A stretch of 64,000 nt of DNA from Chrysoporthe austroafricana (taxonomy: Eukaryota; Ascomycota; Sordariomycetes; Diaporthales; Cryphonectriaceae), in assembly GCA_001051155.2 (NCBI GenBank), contig JYIP02000003.1:1054001-1118000 (forward strand), given 5' to 3'. The notes beneath the pieces are model-generated. The model was not told the DNA's origin. It saw only the letters and a program-made list of their open reading frames with translations, and did not search any database. The position numbers and the translations under genes are program-made. Shown here piece after piece: positions 35,725-48,157 of this stretch. Every line of letters begins with the position of its first letter. Position 1 is the stretch's first letter.

Positions 35725-36289
35725 ATGTGTCTGTTCGTCTACACCCTCTCCGCCTGCAACCACACGCACTTCCAGAACGTCGCCGAGTGCCCCGTGGCGC
35801 GCGGCCTCGCCGACAGTCCCCAGGCCCGGCTCGACCTGACCCTCCCCAGGCCCAAGTTCCTGTTCGACACCGCGCGGTCGACGTCGCGTACGCCTGAGTT
35901 CTACGCGGCGACGTTCGGCTGCAAGAAGCGCAAGGCAGTCCGGCCGGTGCAGGGGTTCTGCGACCGGTGCGCCGAGGAGCAGAGGCTTGCTTCCGCCGAG
36001 TCGCGGAGGGTGCCATCGGCCGTGATGGGCGGCGGCGTGGCGAGCAGTGGCAGCTCGAGCAGCTCGGCTGCGCTCGTGACGGCGAGTAGTTCGGTCAGTG
36101 ACGTGGGCACTTCAGGTACGTCTTCTGCTTCGGGGCCAGAGAGACGCAAGCAGTTTTGCTTATTACAGGCCGGGCCGAGAGGCAGGCGGGATGAGAGGCG
36201 AGACCTTGCGAGCTGACTCGATGCGGTATACAGGCATGTCGACGCCGAGGTCGCTTTGGAAACTGGTGCATCCAAGCGAGATCCTCTGA
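35725..36289 (+). CDS. Small Cys/Ser-rich protein, function unknown
   Basis: Two exons, 35725-36115 and 36234-36289, 148 residues; donor GTACGT, branch GCTGACT, acceptor ATACAG. The start MCLFVYTLSACNHTHFQNVAECPVA has the look of a common small ascomycete family that begins Met-Cys with spaced Cys and His. Further cysteines lie in FGCKKRK and GFCDRCAEEQRL, and together they could bind zinc. A Ser-rich stretch follows, and the second exon adds GMSTPRSLWKLVHPSEIL. There is no signal peptide or membrane helix. The function is not known, and the zinc suggestion is inference. Confidence 0.7.
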
Positions 36290-38131
36290 GGAGGCAGACC
36301 AAGTTTGAGGCCCTCGGAGACAGGGGCTTTTAGTTTATATGACTAAATCCTTCCCAGACTTGGGTGGGCGGTGGCGTTCATGTTGGCATAGGCGAGCAAC
36401 GGCGCATGGAGTTTGGAAACGGCCACGGAATTAAGGGGGTTCTTTGCAGTGGGACCAGAACTCGTGATGAAACGCATCTGTAAATAATTCAAAGTTCTCA
36501 CTCTTTCGTGGCGACAGCTGGGGTACATGGGCCCTCGCATCGACATGTGGCCGTTGGCCTGCTGATTCGGTGTTCCACATATCCAGACGAATCGAGCTGT
36601 TGAGACCAACTCAGCTAGAACTGATGTCTATGGAGGGAAATGGACGCTACAGTGCAAGGACTATATCCAGAAGTTTCTTATAAACACCTTCACGCATATG
36701 AGTTATTCCTTCCCCTGCACTATAGGGTCTGTCTGGACCCCCACAAGAGAAAATCGGGAGCAGGATCAAGCCGTGACATAAGTGAGTCGCGACGGTGGGT
36801 CCAGAGTACTGGGATCGTTCTTGAAATCAAGATGCAGTGCCGGAATCTTGCCCTCTGACGTCCGCATCAGCCATGCTCCAACAGCCCATATCAGACGACC
36901 AACTGTTCTCGCTTGCACTTATCAGGTATTCGCTACTTCGCTAGCGAGCTCAGTCTTATGATCCTACTAAATAATTTTGAGATCTAGGCAGTGGAGAATT
37001 CTCGAGGGCTCATGCATTCCATGGAGTCCATGCAGGACCACGGAAGCTGGGATTGGGCAGAATCAAAGCGAAGGAAAACTAGTGAAGGATCAGGATGAGA
37101 ACCCTGACACGACCCGGTTGGCCCGTGGGGACACTTATCATGACGGTCGCTCTTTCATTGGAGGCTCCCTTAGCAAAGATCATTCTACCTACGAGATGTG
37201 GCGTCGCTGTTATAGCGTTCCAATCCCATTATAGCGGAGACTAGATAGCCCCGAGATTGGGCATAGCCACCTGAGAGAATTGAAGGTGTCCCGCGTGAAG
37301 ACAGATGTACAAGTGATTTGTATATGATTAAGTGGCCACGAGACAAGGTCCTCGATATGAGCAACGGGGACATGGGTCTCAGCCCGAAAGGTCACCTATT
37401 GCGCCGACAGATCAATGGACGCTAGAGGGTACCATGAATAGAAGACGGAGAACTGGTGTGAGCATGTATCAATCCCTGCTGGTCACGAACGATGGTCGGG
37501 TCGACTGTAAACGGAACTCAGTCTAAGGCCCACAACACAACAGATTCCCTACGCCGGGGCCCCTACGAAAAATAATTTCTATATATATCTGTACATCCCG
37601 GTGCTATGTTACTTGGGGGCGAAGACTAGTCAAGCCAACAGCCAGAGGGAAGTTTGCCGTCGCCTATCTGATAAACTACGACTGGTGGTAGCAATGGGCA
37701 TTTTCAGCCAATCCTCGCCGTAGCCCTCACTCTTTGTGCTACCACTATGTGCAGTATACTTCCTCTAAAATAATATTCAGGTGGGGACTTACGCAAGTAA
37801 GCCAAGGCTACGGGACCGTTACGGGACCGAACTCTTAACGGCTGGGTACAAGTATTGAAATAATGAGAGGAATCCACTCCACTGTTGAAATTCGAGATAA
37901 CCCCCTGCTCAACACCGACAACTGAAAGGCGCACCCTGTCTCCCCATTCTCCAGATACAAAGGTTTTATATTCGCCACAGGTGTGTGGGAGGAATCTATT
38001 TCTGGTACCGTGTTCCGGAACTTAGGTAAGTGCATTCTCAGCTCGGTCAACCCTGATGGAATCCATCTTGAAGCAGTCAGTTAATTTAAGCCACCCGACC
38101 AAGCCCTTAAAACCTCCAGCATATTGTAGCA
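36290..38131. other. 1.8-kb gene-poor region
   Basis: No frame longer than about 85 codons and none with domain or splice support. It separates the housekeeping genes from the accessory block that follows. Confidence 0.5.
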
Positions 38132-39495
38132 ATGGACTGTCAGAAGTGGCTGGCTCTTGACGCCCTCTCCACCAACCAAAACGACCTCAACCGAGTGATC
38201 AATCGGCAAGACCCAGTCAAGTCCAAATGGAGAGACCTGCCTACGCACTTGATCACAATTCGACGGAGCGATTTCTTGGGCTCAAGCTGTGATCATAACA
38301 TTGCAGTCCTCTCCTGGAGGTGGGATGACAGCACCGTGGTGGCCGACGGACCTCGGAACCTCCGCTGTGCTCTTCTCTATGCGAAGCAAAAAAACATCCA
38401 ATACCTTCTCATTGACGCGGTTTCCGTTGATCAGACCCTCGATGAAATAGAGAAGAGCGAACAGATTGCTCGATTTCAGCAGTTGTACTCATTTGTACCG
38501 GTCATCACCGCGTACGATATCAAGGGCGTCGAGCTGCTGGATACCTTGCGCCGGCCCTGGATCTCCAGCGAGATCAGGTCCTTGGCTTTCAATCCGACTA
38601 AGATCATCAATCTAAGACACGACATCGGTCCTCAGCCAGGGAGTGCAGTCCCGCTATCATGCCCGGTGAGGCACTGCGAGGCAGATGATGGTATTTACGG
38701 CGCCGATGAGGGAATGCTTGGCAATGACACGACGTACGGCTTCACGGGCAAGGCCGCAATCATTTGGACGAGTAGCTTTGTCACGAGCATTCTCAGCGTA
38801 TTGATGGGATCCGCTGGTTTGAAACACGTTACTGATCTTAAGTACATTCTGCCGGAGCACGCACCCGTCCTCATGCACATACAAAAGCAATACGACTTGC
38901 AGGCTATGTCCCGAGATGACTACCTCTTGACGGCTGCAATTCTTATCAACCAAACAGAGGCCCACCATGAGGGGTGCGAGCTGGTAACGAAAGAGGATAT
39001 TCTCAGCTCCAAGGTGTCTCGGCAGCACTTCACATGGTATCAGCTCCGGCCGGTCATCGACACGGACTTGACTAAGGTGTATCAAGTCTCGAAAGACGAA
39101 GTTATAGTAGCGGCATTCTCTGTAGAAAAGGCACATGATAGATGGGTAAGTAGTCCTAAATGGACATCATGTCCCTGTCTTCGTCCTCACCTAAATGGTC
39201 TTTCCCTGCATCCTCTTACTGAACCGCTTACACCAAGGTCACGCAGTTCTACCCGGAAGACAACAGCAAACTGTGCAAGACGTTGCCGATGAGCCACGAC
39301 GATCAGGTGGAGTGGCACGATCTCCAAACAAATTTGACTTCACGACGAGTGGATGAACTACGTCGGGAGTTGCGCTTGATGGAATCCCCTACAGGTCTCC
39401 CGGCCCCCGAGATTGAAGTCTACTTTGTGGACTTGGCTTCCGAGAGCGATCAGTGCAGATTCGTGCGACGATTTGTCTCGATTGGGAGCACCTAA
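38132..39495 (+). CDS. Divergent HET-like domain protein
   Basis: Two exons, 38132-39145 and 39238-39495 (donor GTAAGT, acceptor AAG), 423 residues. Motifs resemble a diverged heterokaryon-incompatibility (HET) domain: AVLSWRWDD (58-66) in place of the usual LSYxWG, and YLLIDAVSVDQ (91-101) in place of WIDxLCINQ. RRPWISSEIRSLAF then parallels the RxWTxQE block. No membrane segment is visible. HET domains act as cell-death effectors in fungal non-self recognition, often controlled by NLRs; an NLR gene lies 3.4 kb downstream. The similarity is at motif level only, so the family call is tentative. The gene model itself closes well. Confidence 0.68.
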
Positions 39496-39661
39496 CATAA
39501 CCAGTGAACAAATTAAAGAAACAAGTCGTTAAATCTAAGTACAGAGGTCATCGGACTCTCTGGAAGCCTTTACGCTGAAAATCTGTCCAACAAGAGTTAC
39601 AAATGACTCGAGGCAACCGTTCACAGGCCAAAGCCTGCTTCTGGAGGAGGACATCCAATCC

Positions 39662-40803
39662 TTAGTAAACAAACGGGATGAGCCTGTATGGCACCTGCTG
39701 GCAATACTCCTCCCACAGTGGCCCATACTTCTCCCTGCACCGCTTATTATCGTCCCGCTCCCGCGTGACCAGAAGGCCTAAATAATACAGCGGGTAAAGC
39801 CACGGAATCCATGCAGTCGTAGGATGTCCGACCGCCAGGGCGATCCCCACGGCCTCGAGGATCTCACCAGCGTAATTCACATGCCTCGCGACACCCCATA
39901 GGCCTCCACAAAGCAACTCATTTTTGCCGTCCTCGGACCGGATCGATCTACCGCCCCTGGCTCTGCGCACCGCTGAGGCCTGCTTGAACCAGAACTTCTG
40001 CAGGTTCGCTCCTCGGCTCAGGCCCCAGCCGAAGAAGGACAGCGCCGCAGCAAAAGCATAGTAGGCCGTGCCGCGGTGTGGATTAGGCAGCGTGACGGCT
40101 GCGGCAATACTAATTGGATAAAAGAAGGGGTAGAAGCATGTACAGCCCCATAAGAGCTTGAACCCAACGCGCTCGGCAAACAGATCATAAGTGTAGAGTT
40201 GGACGTTTTCCCAAAAGAGGTAGTCGCAGGCGAACCAGGTGAGGATGCCGGCGGCGAGGGCGACGCCGGGGTTCGGATCGGGCGACGATACATAGTGCGC
40301 CGCGGCGTAGGACAGGACGTTCAGCTCCAGATGCACGGCGCCAATGATGTAGAGAGCCATCTTGACGTCGAGGAGGCGTCCTGCGATTGTCAGACGCGGG
40401 TTGAGCGTACGGCCGAGGAAGATCTCCGCGATGACATTCTGCGAGGTGACCTGTCGAGCCCCCGTGGTATGGAAATATGCGGTACAGATCAGTCCCGTGA
40501 TGCAGGCCGATGCACACATCTCCCAGATGTGCGCATGGAGATAGTCCCAGGACATGATGTCAAGGGCACAGAGCCCGGCCCAGGATAGCACCGTCACTGC
40601 GAGGACCAGAAGACCATTTCTGAAGAGTGATCAGCCAGAAGGAGTTGCCATACAGTAAGTGAAACTTACAAGCGGTATTTCAGGGGCTTGCCCTTGGGAT
40701 CGCGAACGTAGCCGTCTACTGTCTGTGCTGGTAGGATAAGATGAGCAGTGAGAATGAAGAGCTCAACCAGCGGCGCGAACAACAGAGCCCGCGTGTCCAG
40801 CAT
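39662..40803 (-). CDS. ERG4/ERG24-family sterol-reductase-like membrane protein
   Basis: Two exons on the minus strand: 40670-40803 and 39662-40619, 363 residues. The junction restores the family block GKPLKYRLNGLLVL. The C-terminus carries the signature of sterol delta-14/C-24(28) reductases: LWGVARHVNYAGEIL, RERDDNKRCREKYGPLWEEY and VPYRLIPFVY. Several hydrophobic helices fit an ER membrane enzyme using NADPH to reduce a sterol or related double bond. It is shorter than typical Erg24 (about 430-500), so it may be a specialised paralogue. I chose ATG 40803 (MLDTRALLFAPLVELFIL). An upstream open frame with ATG 41054 could supply extra N-terminal residues through a GTTAGT intron, but its sequence is not convincing. 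Confidence 0.8.
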
Positions 40804-41723
40804 GATCGTCTCCTGAAGCCGGTCTTCACGGATCTTGAGCGTACAGTAACAAAAAATCTTGAGAGAAGCAACGAGGCAAATAGACTTGGGGAACTAACGC
40901 GTGGTGGCAGTTTCAGACTCGTCTGCGGAGCGCTCCAGGGGATGCGGTCCAGATGCAACGTCGGCCGCAGCCACAGCAACGCCATCACACAACCGCCTGT
41001 CTTGGCTCTACGGCATAAACTTATGACGCCGATCAGAGTGCTACCAGCTACCATAGTATTGCGCCCATAGTTGCAACGCCACGGCGAGACTAGCGCCTGA
41101 CATCCGAGCCCACGAGTCTACTTATCCGACAGCTGGACTAAGGCCATTTCCAATTCATTTTTGACCCAAATACACGTAGTAATAATGCCATCCGTGTATC
41201 GAACTCCGGAAATGTAGTGATATTCAGATTGAAACGTCTCAAACTTGTACGATGATGGCTGCGTTGGTCACATAATGCCGAGTCCGAGCAAGAAAAGAGA
41301 TAGATCCTTTTCCAACACCCTCCTGTCTTTGCTGACTGAATCCTCCCAGTCACGACTGTTGTCCAATTGCTCCTGCTCTCGCAGATTCTCTACCGCACAT
41401 GTAGCCAAACAAAGATCATTAGTCTAGGCGCAAACGAGCTAAGAAAGACTGAAGCTATGCGAGTATAGGATAAAGAACCTCGTCGCAAGGTTCTCCTTCA
41501 AGCAATTTCAGTCCCGATTTACAATGCTGCAGTAATAAGAGGTCTATGGATCTCCTTGATTTCCTTGGATGTAGTGCTACGGCTTGACAATGCTATTGTA
41601 TTTCGTTCTGTCTATTAATTTATAGTTAAATGATTTTCAACAGCGAGCGAATGAAGATGTAACTTGGCGCGTGATCACAAAACGGCCACTAGGGCGGGCA
41701 GACTCGAGAACAAATCTGTCAAC
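40804..41723. other. Divergent region between reductase-like and orphan genes
   Basis: Short frames only. A possible extra first exon of the reductase gene (minus strand, 41054 to about 40900) cannot be excluded. Confidence 0.45.
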
Positions 41724-42392
41724 ATGTCCGAAGCCAAGTCGATGGCTGATTTCGGACTCGTCCGCTCGAAAGGGGATGAGGGTAGCAAAGTAGTGGAGGA
41801 CGACCTCAAAAGGCTCACATTCCTGACATACCTCACTGGGGTCGCGGAGGACTGGGAGTATCGATACATCGAGCCAAAGGACCAGAATCAATACATTGGT
41901 TTCGGATTCATCTACGCCACCTCAGTCTCTAAATGCGCAATGGTTGTATTTGGTGCGTTTCTTGAGGAAGACATCACGCGCAGACGCTTGATTGACATCC
42001 GCCTCTGGCAACTGGTTGTGGACAGTTGGCTCGCTGAAGGCGGCAAGCCCGACGCATTGAGATACCTAGCTTTCCACGACATCATCAACGACACCGCGAA
42101 AGCTGCCATGGAGAATCAGTTTCGCACCTGTCGGGTAGATTCTTCCGAGACTGAAGTCATTCTGACGCCTGATTCGCCCGCGTGGGAGGACAATCTCTTC
42201 CTCCTCAGCGCTGAGCATGTCGCGGAGGCACTTGGCCAATCGATCACGGTGAGCAAAGCTCATTTGGTCCGGAACCATTAGGAATGGAGAGACCGCGAGA
42301 TGTTTCACGTGATTGTGGAGTTCAGCGGAGCGGAAGAGGGAGCCACAGATCAAACCGTTCCCAAGGGCGATTCCTTCATGTCGAAGATATAG
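41724..42392 (+). CDS. Orphan protein with one in-frame TAG near its end
   Basis: The family is not recognised. From ATG 41724 (MSEAKSMADFGLVRSKGDEG) a continuous frame runs to TAG at 42279-42281 (185 residues). It then continues in the same frame through EWRDREMFHVIVEFSG to a second TAG at 42390-42392. Reading the first TAG as Trp gives RNHWEWRDREMFHVIVEFSG and 222 residues. The 33-nt piece between a GTGAGC-like donor and the TAG is too short to be an intron. The protein has no signal peptide; the central part (RLWQLVVDSWLAEGG) looks helical. It lies between the reductase-like gene and the NLR gene. It may simply end at the first TAG. Confidence 0.55.
42279..42281 (+). other. TAG in a perfect 3-nt-loop hairpin, weaker editing candidate
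   Basis: The stop sits in CCATT-AGG-AATGG (42275-42287): a 5-bp stem with the A of TAG (42280) as the first loop base. U precedes it, matching the known preference of fungal A-to-I editing. There is no family alignment to show that Trp is expected. Confidence 0.4.
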
Positions 42393-42927
42393 CTATGAAC
42401 AACAACGACAATCGCCTTAGATGGCTGATGATATTGTCCGTTATGAAGAACATTCCTACAGGTAGCGTTTCCTGCTGATTACATGGCTTTGCCATCTTTT
42501 CTTCTTGCGTTTTGCTCTTGAGAACTTGTCAACTTGATCGGAACCTTAGTACTTTGCTGCCAAGTGTGAAAGTAAGCTTAATAGCCTTTCCTTTTCGCAG
42601 AAAGATAATATTAATTCCCAAATACCAAAGTTCTAGTCATAGGCTAGGGACTTGTGGTGCACATTGATATTTGTTGACAATTGTCCATATGTCAATAACT
42701 CGGCGTTTCGAGACATTCAGGACAGTAGACACACTGCGAGGAGTATATCCGTACGTACGCAAGTCTGCAGGTGAAATGGGGGATCTTGTTATCTCATTAT
42801 GCATCGAATTGTCATAACTTTAACCGCTACCCCCCCCCCCCAAACAAAATATTACACTCTATCTAGGTAGACGGCCCTTGAAACCACGGATCTAGGATGC
42901 TATATCCCTCGCAGAATTCTCTCGTAC
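42393..42927. other. Intergenic region with poly-C run
   Basis: 535 bp between the orphan gene and the 3' end of the NLR gene. A run of about a dozen C lies around 42830-42841. No gene seen. Confidence 0.5.
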
Positions 42928-45900
42928 TTACCATTCAGAGGCAGCGGTACTATCAATCATCGCCATGCCATCTCGAAGCGGACAGAAAATCGTCCCAGCA
43001 GCATTGATATTCAGTAGCTTCATACTTCGATATGGCAACCAGTCTCTGGGTATGGAGAAGTGTCGCGTGATATCCTCCAGCCCTTTCGAGGACCTAAGAT
43101 GCCACGTACATAGCCTCAATGATTTATCGAAGAAGACTAACTTCTCGTTTGAAAGAACATTGAGTGGTATCTCGGCCTCGGCTATGACTTCTGGTGGTAT
43201 GCTCATTGTATAGACACCGTCGCTAGGATAGTCGGCCCTGTGATCAAACTTGGTCGTATCTAGCACTTCGAATCGAGAAGATAGAATTCGTGAAGCTGTT
43301 CGTCTGGAGATTGTAACCAGGACATATCCAGGAAAGTGGGTGTTCCTGATCTGTTGAACTTCTTCATGGTCATTTTCATTGTTGTCAATGGTAATATCTG
43401 GTACAGGTCTATGAGTCAGGAACCCTCCAATGGCCTTTGAGCTGTGTTTAAGGCTGTCTTGTGGTCGTGAATAGGTCCTCATCTCTGCAAAGTCTTGCGC
43501 GATCCAGCTATAGATGCCAATGTGGGAAGGACTGACGGAGATCAATTGATCGGGGGACCAGGGATGACTCGTCCATAGTTGTGATGCCACGCTAGTTGGA
43601 CGTGTATGTTCGAGTGAACTCGATTCAAGAGACCATATCTGAGCAGAGCCTCGAAAAGCCACCAACAGCTTGCTAGATTCAGCCGAAAAGAGTAGTTGCA
43701 GTATACCGCCTTCTGAAATTTGTGGCTTGAAACGCTTAAGGCGACGATGAGTCCAGCGATTTTCAGACAGACATATCTCAAGAAGAGTCAGACGCCCGCT
43801 GATTTCTGAGTAGATCAAGCGATCTCCTTGATTGTTCCATGCAACATGCTCGATGCTCATCCCTGTTGCCGTTCTGCCAACTTCAAGCTTTGACCCCGTC
43901 CTAGAATCAAATAGCCAGATGAGGCCATCTTCATCTCCAACGCATAGTAATGGGCCTTTGGGCGCAGGATTCACCACAGTGATTGGCGGACAGTCGTCTA
44001 CAAACGATTCCGATGCGATGTTAGACTGTTCAACACTCTCATCGGGGGAAGACTGGCTGTTCACGGCTTGGTCGTCTGCTGCCGACAGTCGTATAAGGCT
44101 GTTAGGCTCCCACACAGTGCAAGAGTCTCCTCGAAGCTGAAAGAAACGGCGTCCATCTTGGCTGAATGAAAAGGCGCCAGTCATATCACCAGTGGAGGTG
44201 ATCTGGTAAATCAGTGTTGAGCTCTGGTAATCAAAGAGCTTAATATTGCCCCCCACGCCTTGAATCGCGTAGACTTCTCCGTCAGGGCTGCAGTGTATGT
44301 CGGCTGGCATTCGCCCTGGGTCTGGTGGTTGTTCCTGAAGCGTGCCGTCAAGAACACAGAATTTGAAGGCGTAGCCATCCAGAAACAGCCCTGTGAGCTC
44401 CTCGCCAAGTGGATGCCAGGATAATTTATCAGCAAATGGAAGCGGTGCAGATGGACGATCGCGTTGTCTTTTTCGACTTATTCGCTTGATAATCCTGGGC
44501 GGATTGATAGACCATATCGTCAATGGGAATCTTCTGTATGCCGCAGCTATCATAGATCCATCAGGACTAATGGCCAGTGCTGATGGGGAATTCAGATTTG
44601 TGCCGTTAATAGGATCAACGTCGTTCAGTATCGAAGAGTCAAGGGGGGCCCAAGCTGTATCAGGATCTTCGAAGTCGTATTTGAGTAGACACCGGCGGTT
44701 AGAGCCCATCAAAAGTGTCCTGTCGTTGTTAATAAAGCTTAGACATAACCCTGCCATGTCAGGGAGATTGATGACTCGATGAAGGACTTGTCCGGTTTGG
44801 GGTGCCCATATTTTCGTCGTGTATGATCCGTAAGTTGCAAGTCGGTCTCCGCCAGTATCAAAGCACATGGTTGACACTCTTTCAGAATGTTGGAGCTCTC
44901 GAGCCATTTGAAATGTCGTGGAGTCCCACAGTGTGACAGTCCCAACCTCATTAGTCACCGCCAGATAGCGACCGGAACATGTGACGATAGACGCCTGATG
45001 GCCGCTGCCCACAGAGACACTTGCAAGGCAATCATCCCATTCGGAAAGCTGACCGCGAACTGAGATACTTGAGAATACAGATCTCGCGAACAATCGGTGA
45101 ATAGCGGAGGTGATAGGACAGAATGGAGGGATTGAGGTAAATATGGACGATGGGTCTCTGGACAGGATGCCTCCAAACTTGCCCGGAATTTTCAAAAGGT
45201 CTCGAGTCCAGGATTCTAGCAATTCTAGGTCCTCAAATCTGCGCATCGCAGGGTCTCTTGCGACATCCAGGCGGCGTTTTCGATGAATGTACGAAGTCAG
45301 TGCATGCGATGCTTCAATGAGGACCTTCAGTTGACCCATTGTAGCAAGGGTCTGGACCCAAACGAGCACATTAGAGTGGGTGAAGAACTGAACGAGCATA
45401 TCCAAGTGCTCATCAGAGTCGCTATCATATCTAATGGCCTGGAGATGATGTGGCCAAGATGTCGCACGATATTCAAGCAATTTCAGAGTCGTGGGCGTGA
45501 GTTTGGCTCGTAGGCTTCTGTCCATGAAAGCGCTCATACACTTCTCAAAAAGCTCACGGTGAGCACCAGTGGCCTCCAAAGAGAATGGTAGTGTTGATGT
45601 AGTAGCGAGATATTCGCGAGCTGACTGATGAAGCAGCGCAATCTTGTGGCCGCCTTCAACGACGACAAAGTGTCCGCAGAGTCTGTCGATGGTGTGCGAA
45701 ATAGCGAGTAGTTGGCCATGTTCAGGCTGGAGAAGAGCCCCGAGCTCGTCCACTGAAATAGCCCGTCGTGTGTACATGGCCCAGAGTAATAGTTGGCGGC
45801 AGAGACTTTTGTCGGAGGGTCTTCGAATTCGGCATATGGTATCTTCCATACGCTTGTAAAGATCTTCCATGCCCGGAGGCAGCTCTTCAAGGCGCGCTCT

Positions 45901-48157
45901 TACATCGCCTTCGGTATGACAGTCCTTGATCTCTTCGAGGACCAAATATAACCACAAAAAGTTGTCATTCGCGCTTTCCAGGATTGTGCTCATGATTTCT
46001 TGCTTGATGACGGGACTCCAGCTAAGATAATCCAACTGCTCTGACGTGTAAAGCTGAATGTCTGTCGTATCATGGTCTATGGACAATGCCGAAGAGCACA
46101 CTCTTGATTGTACCCTCTCATGAGCTGCCGAAAGAGTTGGATTCCAACGGCTTGTCACAAGACATTTGATTGGGCTGTTCGAGGTGCTAATGTCTGCGAG
46201 CATTTCGAACATGTGCTGCGGCGAGCCGCACTCGTCAAGGCCATCTATGACCCAATACAGAGTTGGCAGAAATTCCATCTGGAAAAGTAGGCCGACAAAA
46301 AGCTTCTTCCACGTGGCTCTCCAGTCAGATTCTTTCAACTTATACCCGCCATCGGAAAGCTTTCGAAGTGAGCGTCGATACGCAGGAATCTGGACGGCTG
46401 CTTGGTATGCTAAGGACCGGAGAAGCGCTGACATCGAGCGTTTGGTCTCATCCCCACTTCTGAAGAAAAATTGCTGTACTGCTGCGCCTTCTTCTCGGAG
46501 ATGATTGACCAAGAAAGATGACAAGACTGACTTGCCACGACCAGGTCGACCGTAGATCCACTGCAACTCAGATGTCGAGTTGGATGAGACCCACGACTCG
46601 ATCTCCGGGCGGTTCAAGATCCACGTGCACGTCGAATCCGCCCTTCGATTCCAAAAGAGATTAAGATCATGATCCATTGACTCAGGGACAGAAAGCAGAG
46701 TTTGAAGGGTCTCTAGCTCGTTGCTCGGACGTTGGGAGCCTGCACATGTCAGAATTCTTGTTACCCTGTACTGTATTCTCTAATGGAGAACCAGAGATAC
46801 AAGATGGCGCTGAAGGGCAAGGGCCGGAAGAAAGGAATAGCTTACCGTCGGCGGTATAGGATGACACCAGAGATTTCAATGCCGATAATACGACCCTGTA
46901 GTTGCTGTCCTCTGGACTATCGAATTTGCACACTCCATGATGATCAGCGTTTAGAGATCTCGATATCTCTCCAGGATAGCCTAGTTTAGCTGTTTCCTGG
47001 TCGAGTATCAACTGAAAATCGATGGTTAACTAACAGAAGACAGGGTAATGATCTCAGTTGGACATCTTACAGTAGAGGCGAAGCCGATTGATGTTTGTAG
47101 TGTCTCATAGAACGAGAATATCTGCAGCTTTGGTGCACTGTGTCGGAACTGCTCGTTGATGTTCTTTAGAAATGGCCCATTTCTGACCAGTTCTGCGATA
47201 TACTGCTTCTGCGAGCTGAGTGGCGTTGTCGACAAGACCTTGTTTAAAACATTTGCCAAGTCTGCACCTCGATGAGGCGTAGATAAGAATATCACAGCTT
47301 TGACAGCTTCAGCAATCCTTCTATAATGTTTGTCTATTGATCCTTCCAGGAACGCCTTCTTGAATACAAGACCACCCATAGAATGGGTGATAAATATGAG
47401 TGGGACCTGAGAATGCACGAGTCAGTAAAGTAGGTCTATAATACGATTGCTTTGCAGGACATCAGGGCTGGAATTTTGAACTGACGCTACCGATGTGAAA
47501 GCTGCTTCCTGAAGGGCTTCTGCCGTACAAAAGGTCATACAAAAGGTTCTTTGCAAAGTCTGCCACTCCCATGGCGCTCGTCTGGGAGGCCGAGTGAAAG
47601 AACGCGTTGTATCCAAAGGTGAAAATCCTGGCTTTTCCCACATCATGGTCCGATGGGAGCCACTCTTGCGGCCAAAACAGCCTTGAATCTTTGTTCTTTG
47701 ACCATGAGAGCCTACTCGAGCCACCCAAACCGTGCACAAATATTATATCAGCGACTGGTGGCGCCTCAGGCTCGTGGAGGAGAGTGAGTCCCTGTGGGTC
47801 GGAAGCTCTATCAAGTGAGCCATGCTTAGCGTGACTCGGAAGTGCCGCAGGTGTACTGTAGCTGCGATCCGCGGTTGCGCGTATATCATTCGTGTTTGTG
47901 TTGCTGATTTGCGCTAGACTCTTCTGTCCCTCGGATGGAAACAACGTTACTTCACTTCCCACAAAACTGTTTGCTTCGGCAGACTCTACGGACTCGGAGT
48001 TATGGGCTCGATTGTCGCTTGGTTTTCGAATGTGCTTTGAGGACGAGAAAAGCTTCCGCGGCGAGAACTGCAGATACCATCTCTACATTAGCAATTTGTG
48101 ACCGTTGACTGTGACTGGTTTTAGATCCTTTCCTCCAAAATGCTAGGACCTTACCAT
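42928..48157 (-). CDS. Fungal NLR: alpha/beta hydrolase (SesB-like) - NACHT - WD40 repeats
   Basis: Five exons on the minus strand (48155-48157, 47486-48082, 47071-47406, 46846-47011, 42928-46739) join in frame to 1637 residues. The first exon codes only Met. Residues about 110-350 are a lipase/esterase-like hydrolase: oxyanion-hole IFVHGLGG (116-122), nucleophile elbow THSMGGL with Ser209, and a C-terminal His in NADHHGVCKF (336/337). This is the SesB-like effector domain. The NACHT ATPase follows: Walker A GRPGRGKS (431-438), Walker B YWVIDGLDEC (529-538), sensor LVTSRW. From about residue 950 degenerate WD40-like repeats form the ligand-sensing end (TVTLWDSTTFQMARELQH, TTKIWAPQTGQVLH). Such STAND proteins act in non-self recognition and programmed cell death. 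The stop lies inside a perfect GTAAGT motif, which is probably incidental. Confidence 0.93.

Noticed and set aside
48085..48090. ATG-TAG at the NLR N-terminus as another edited stop
   Set aside because: A canonical intron with an upstream ATG explains it more simply and closes in frame.
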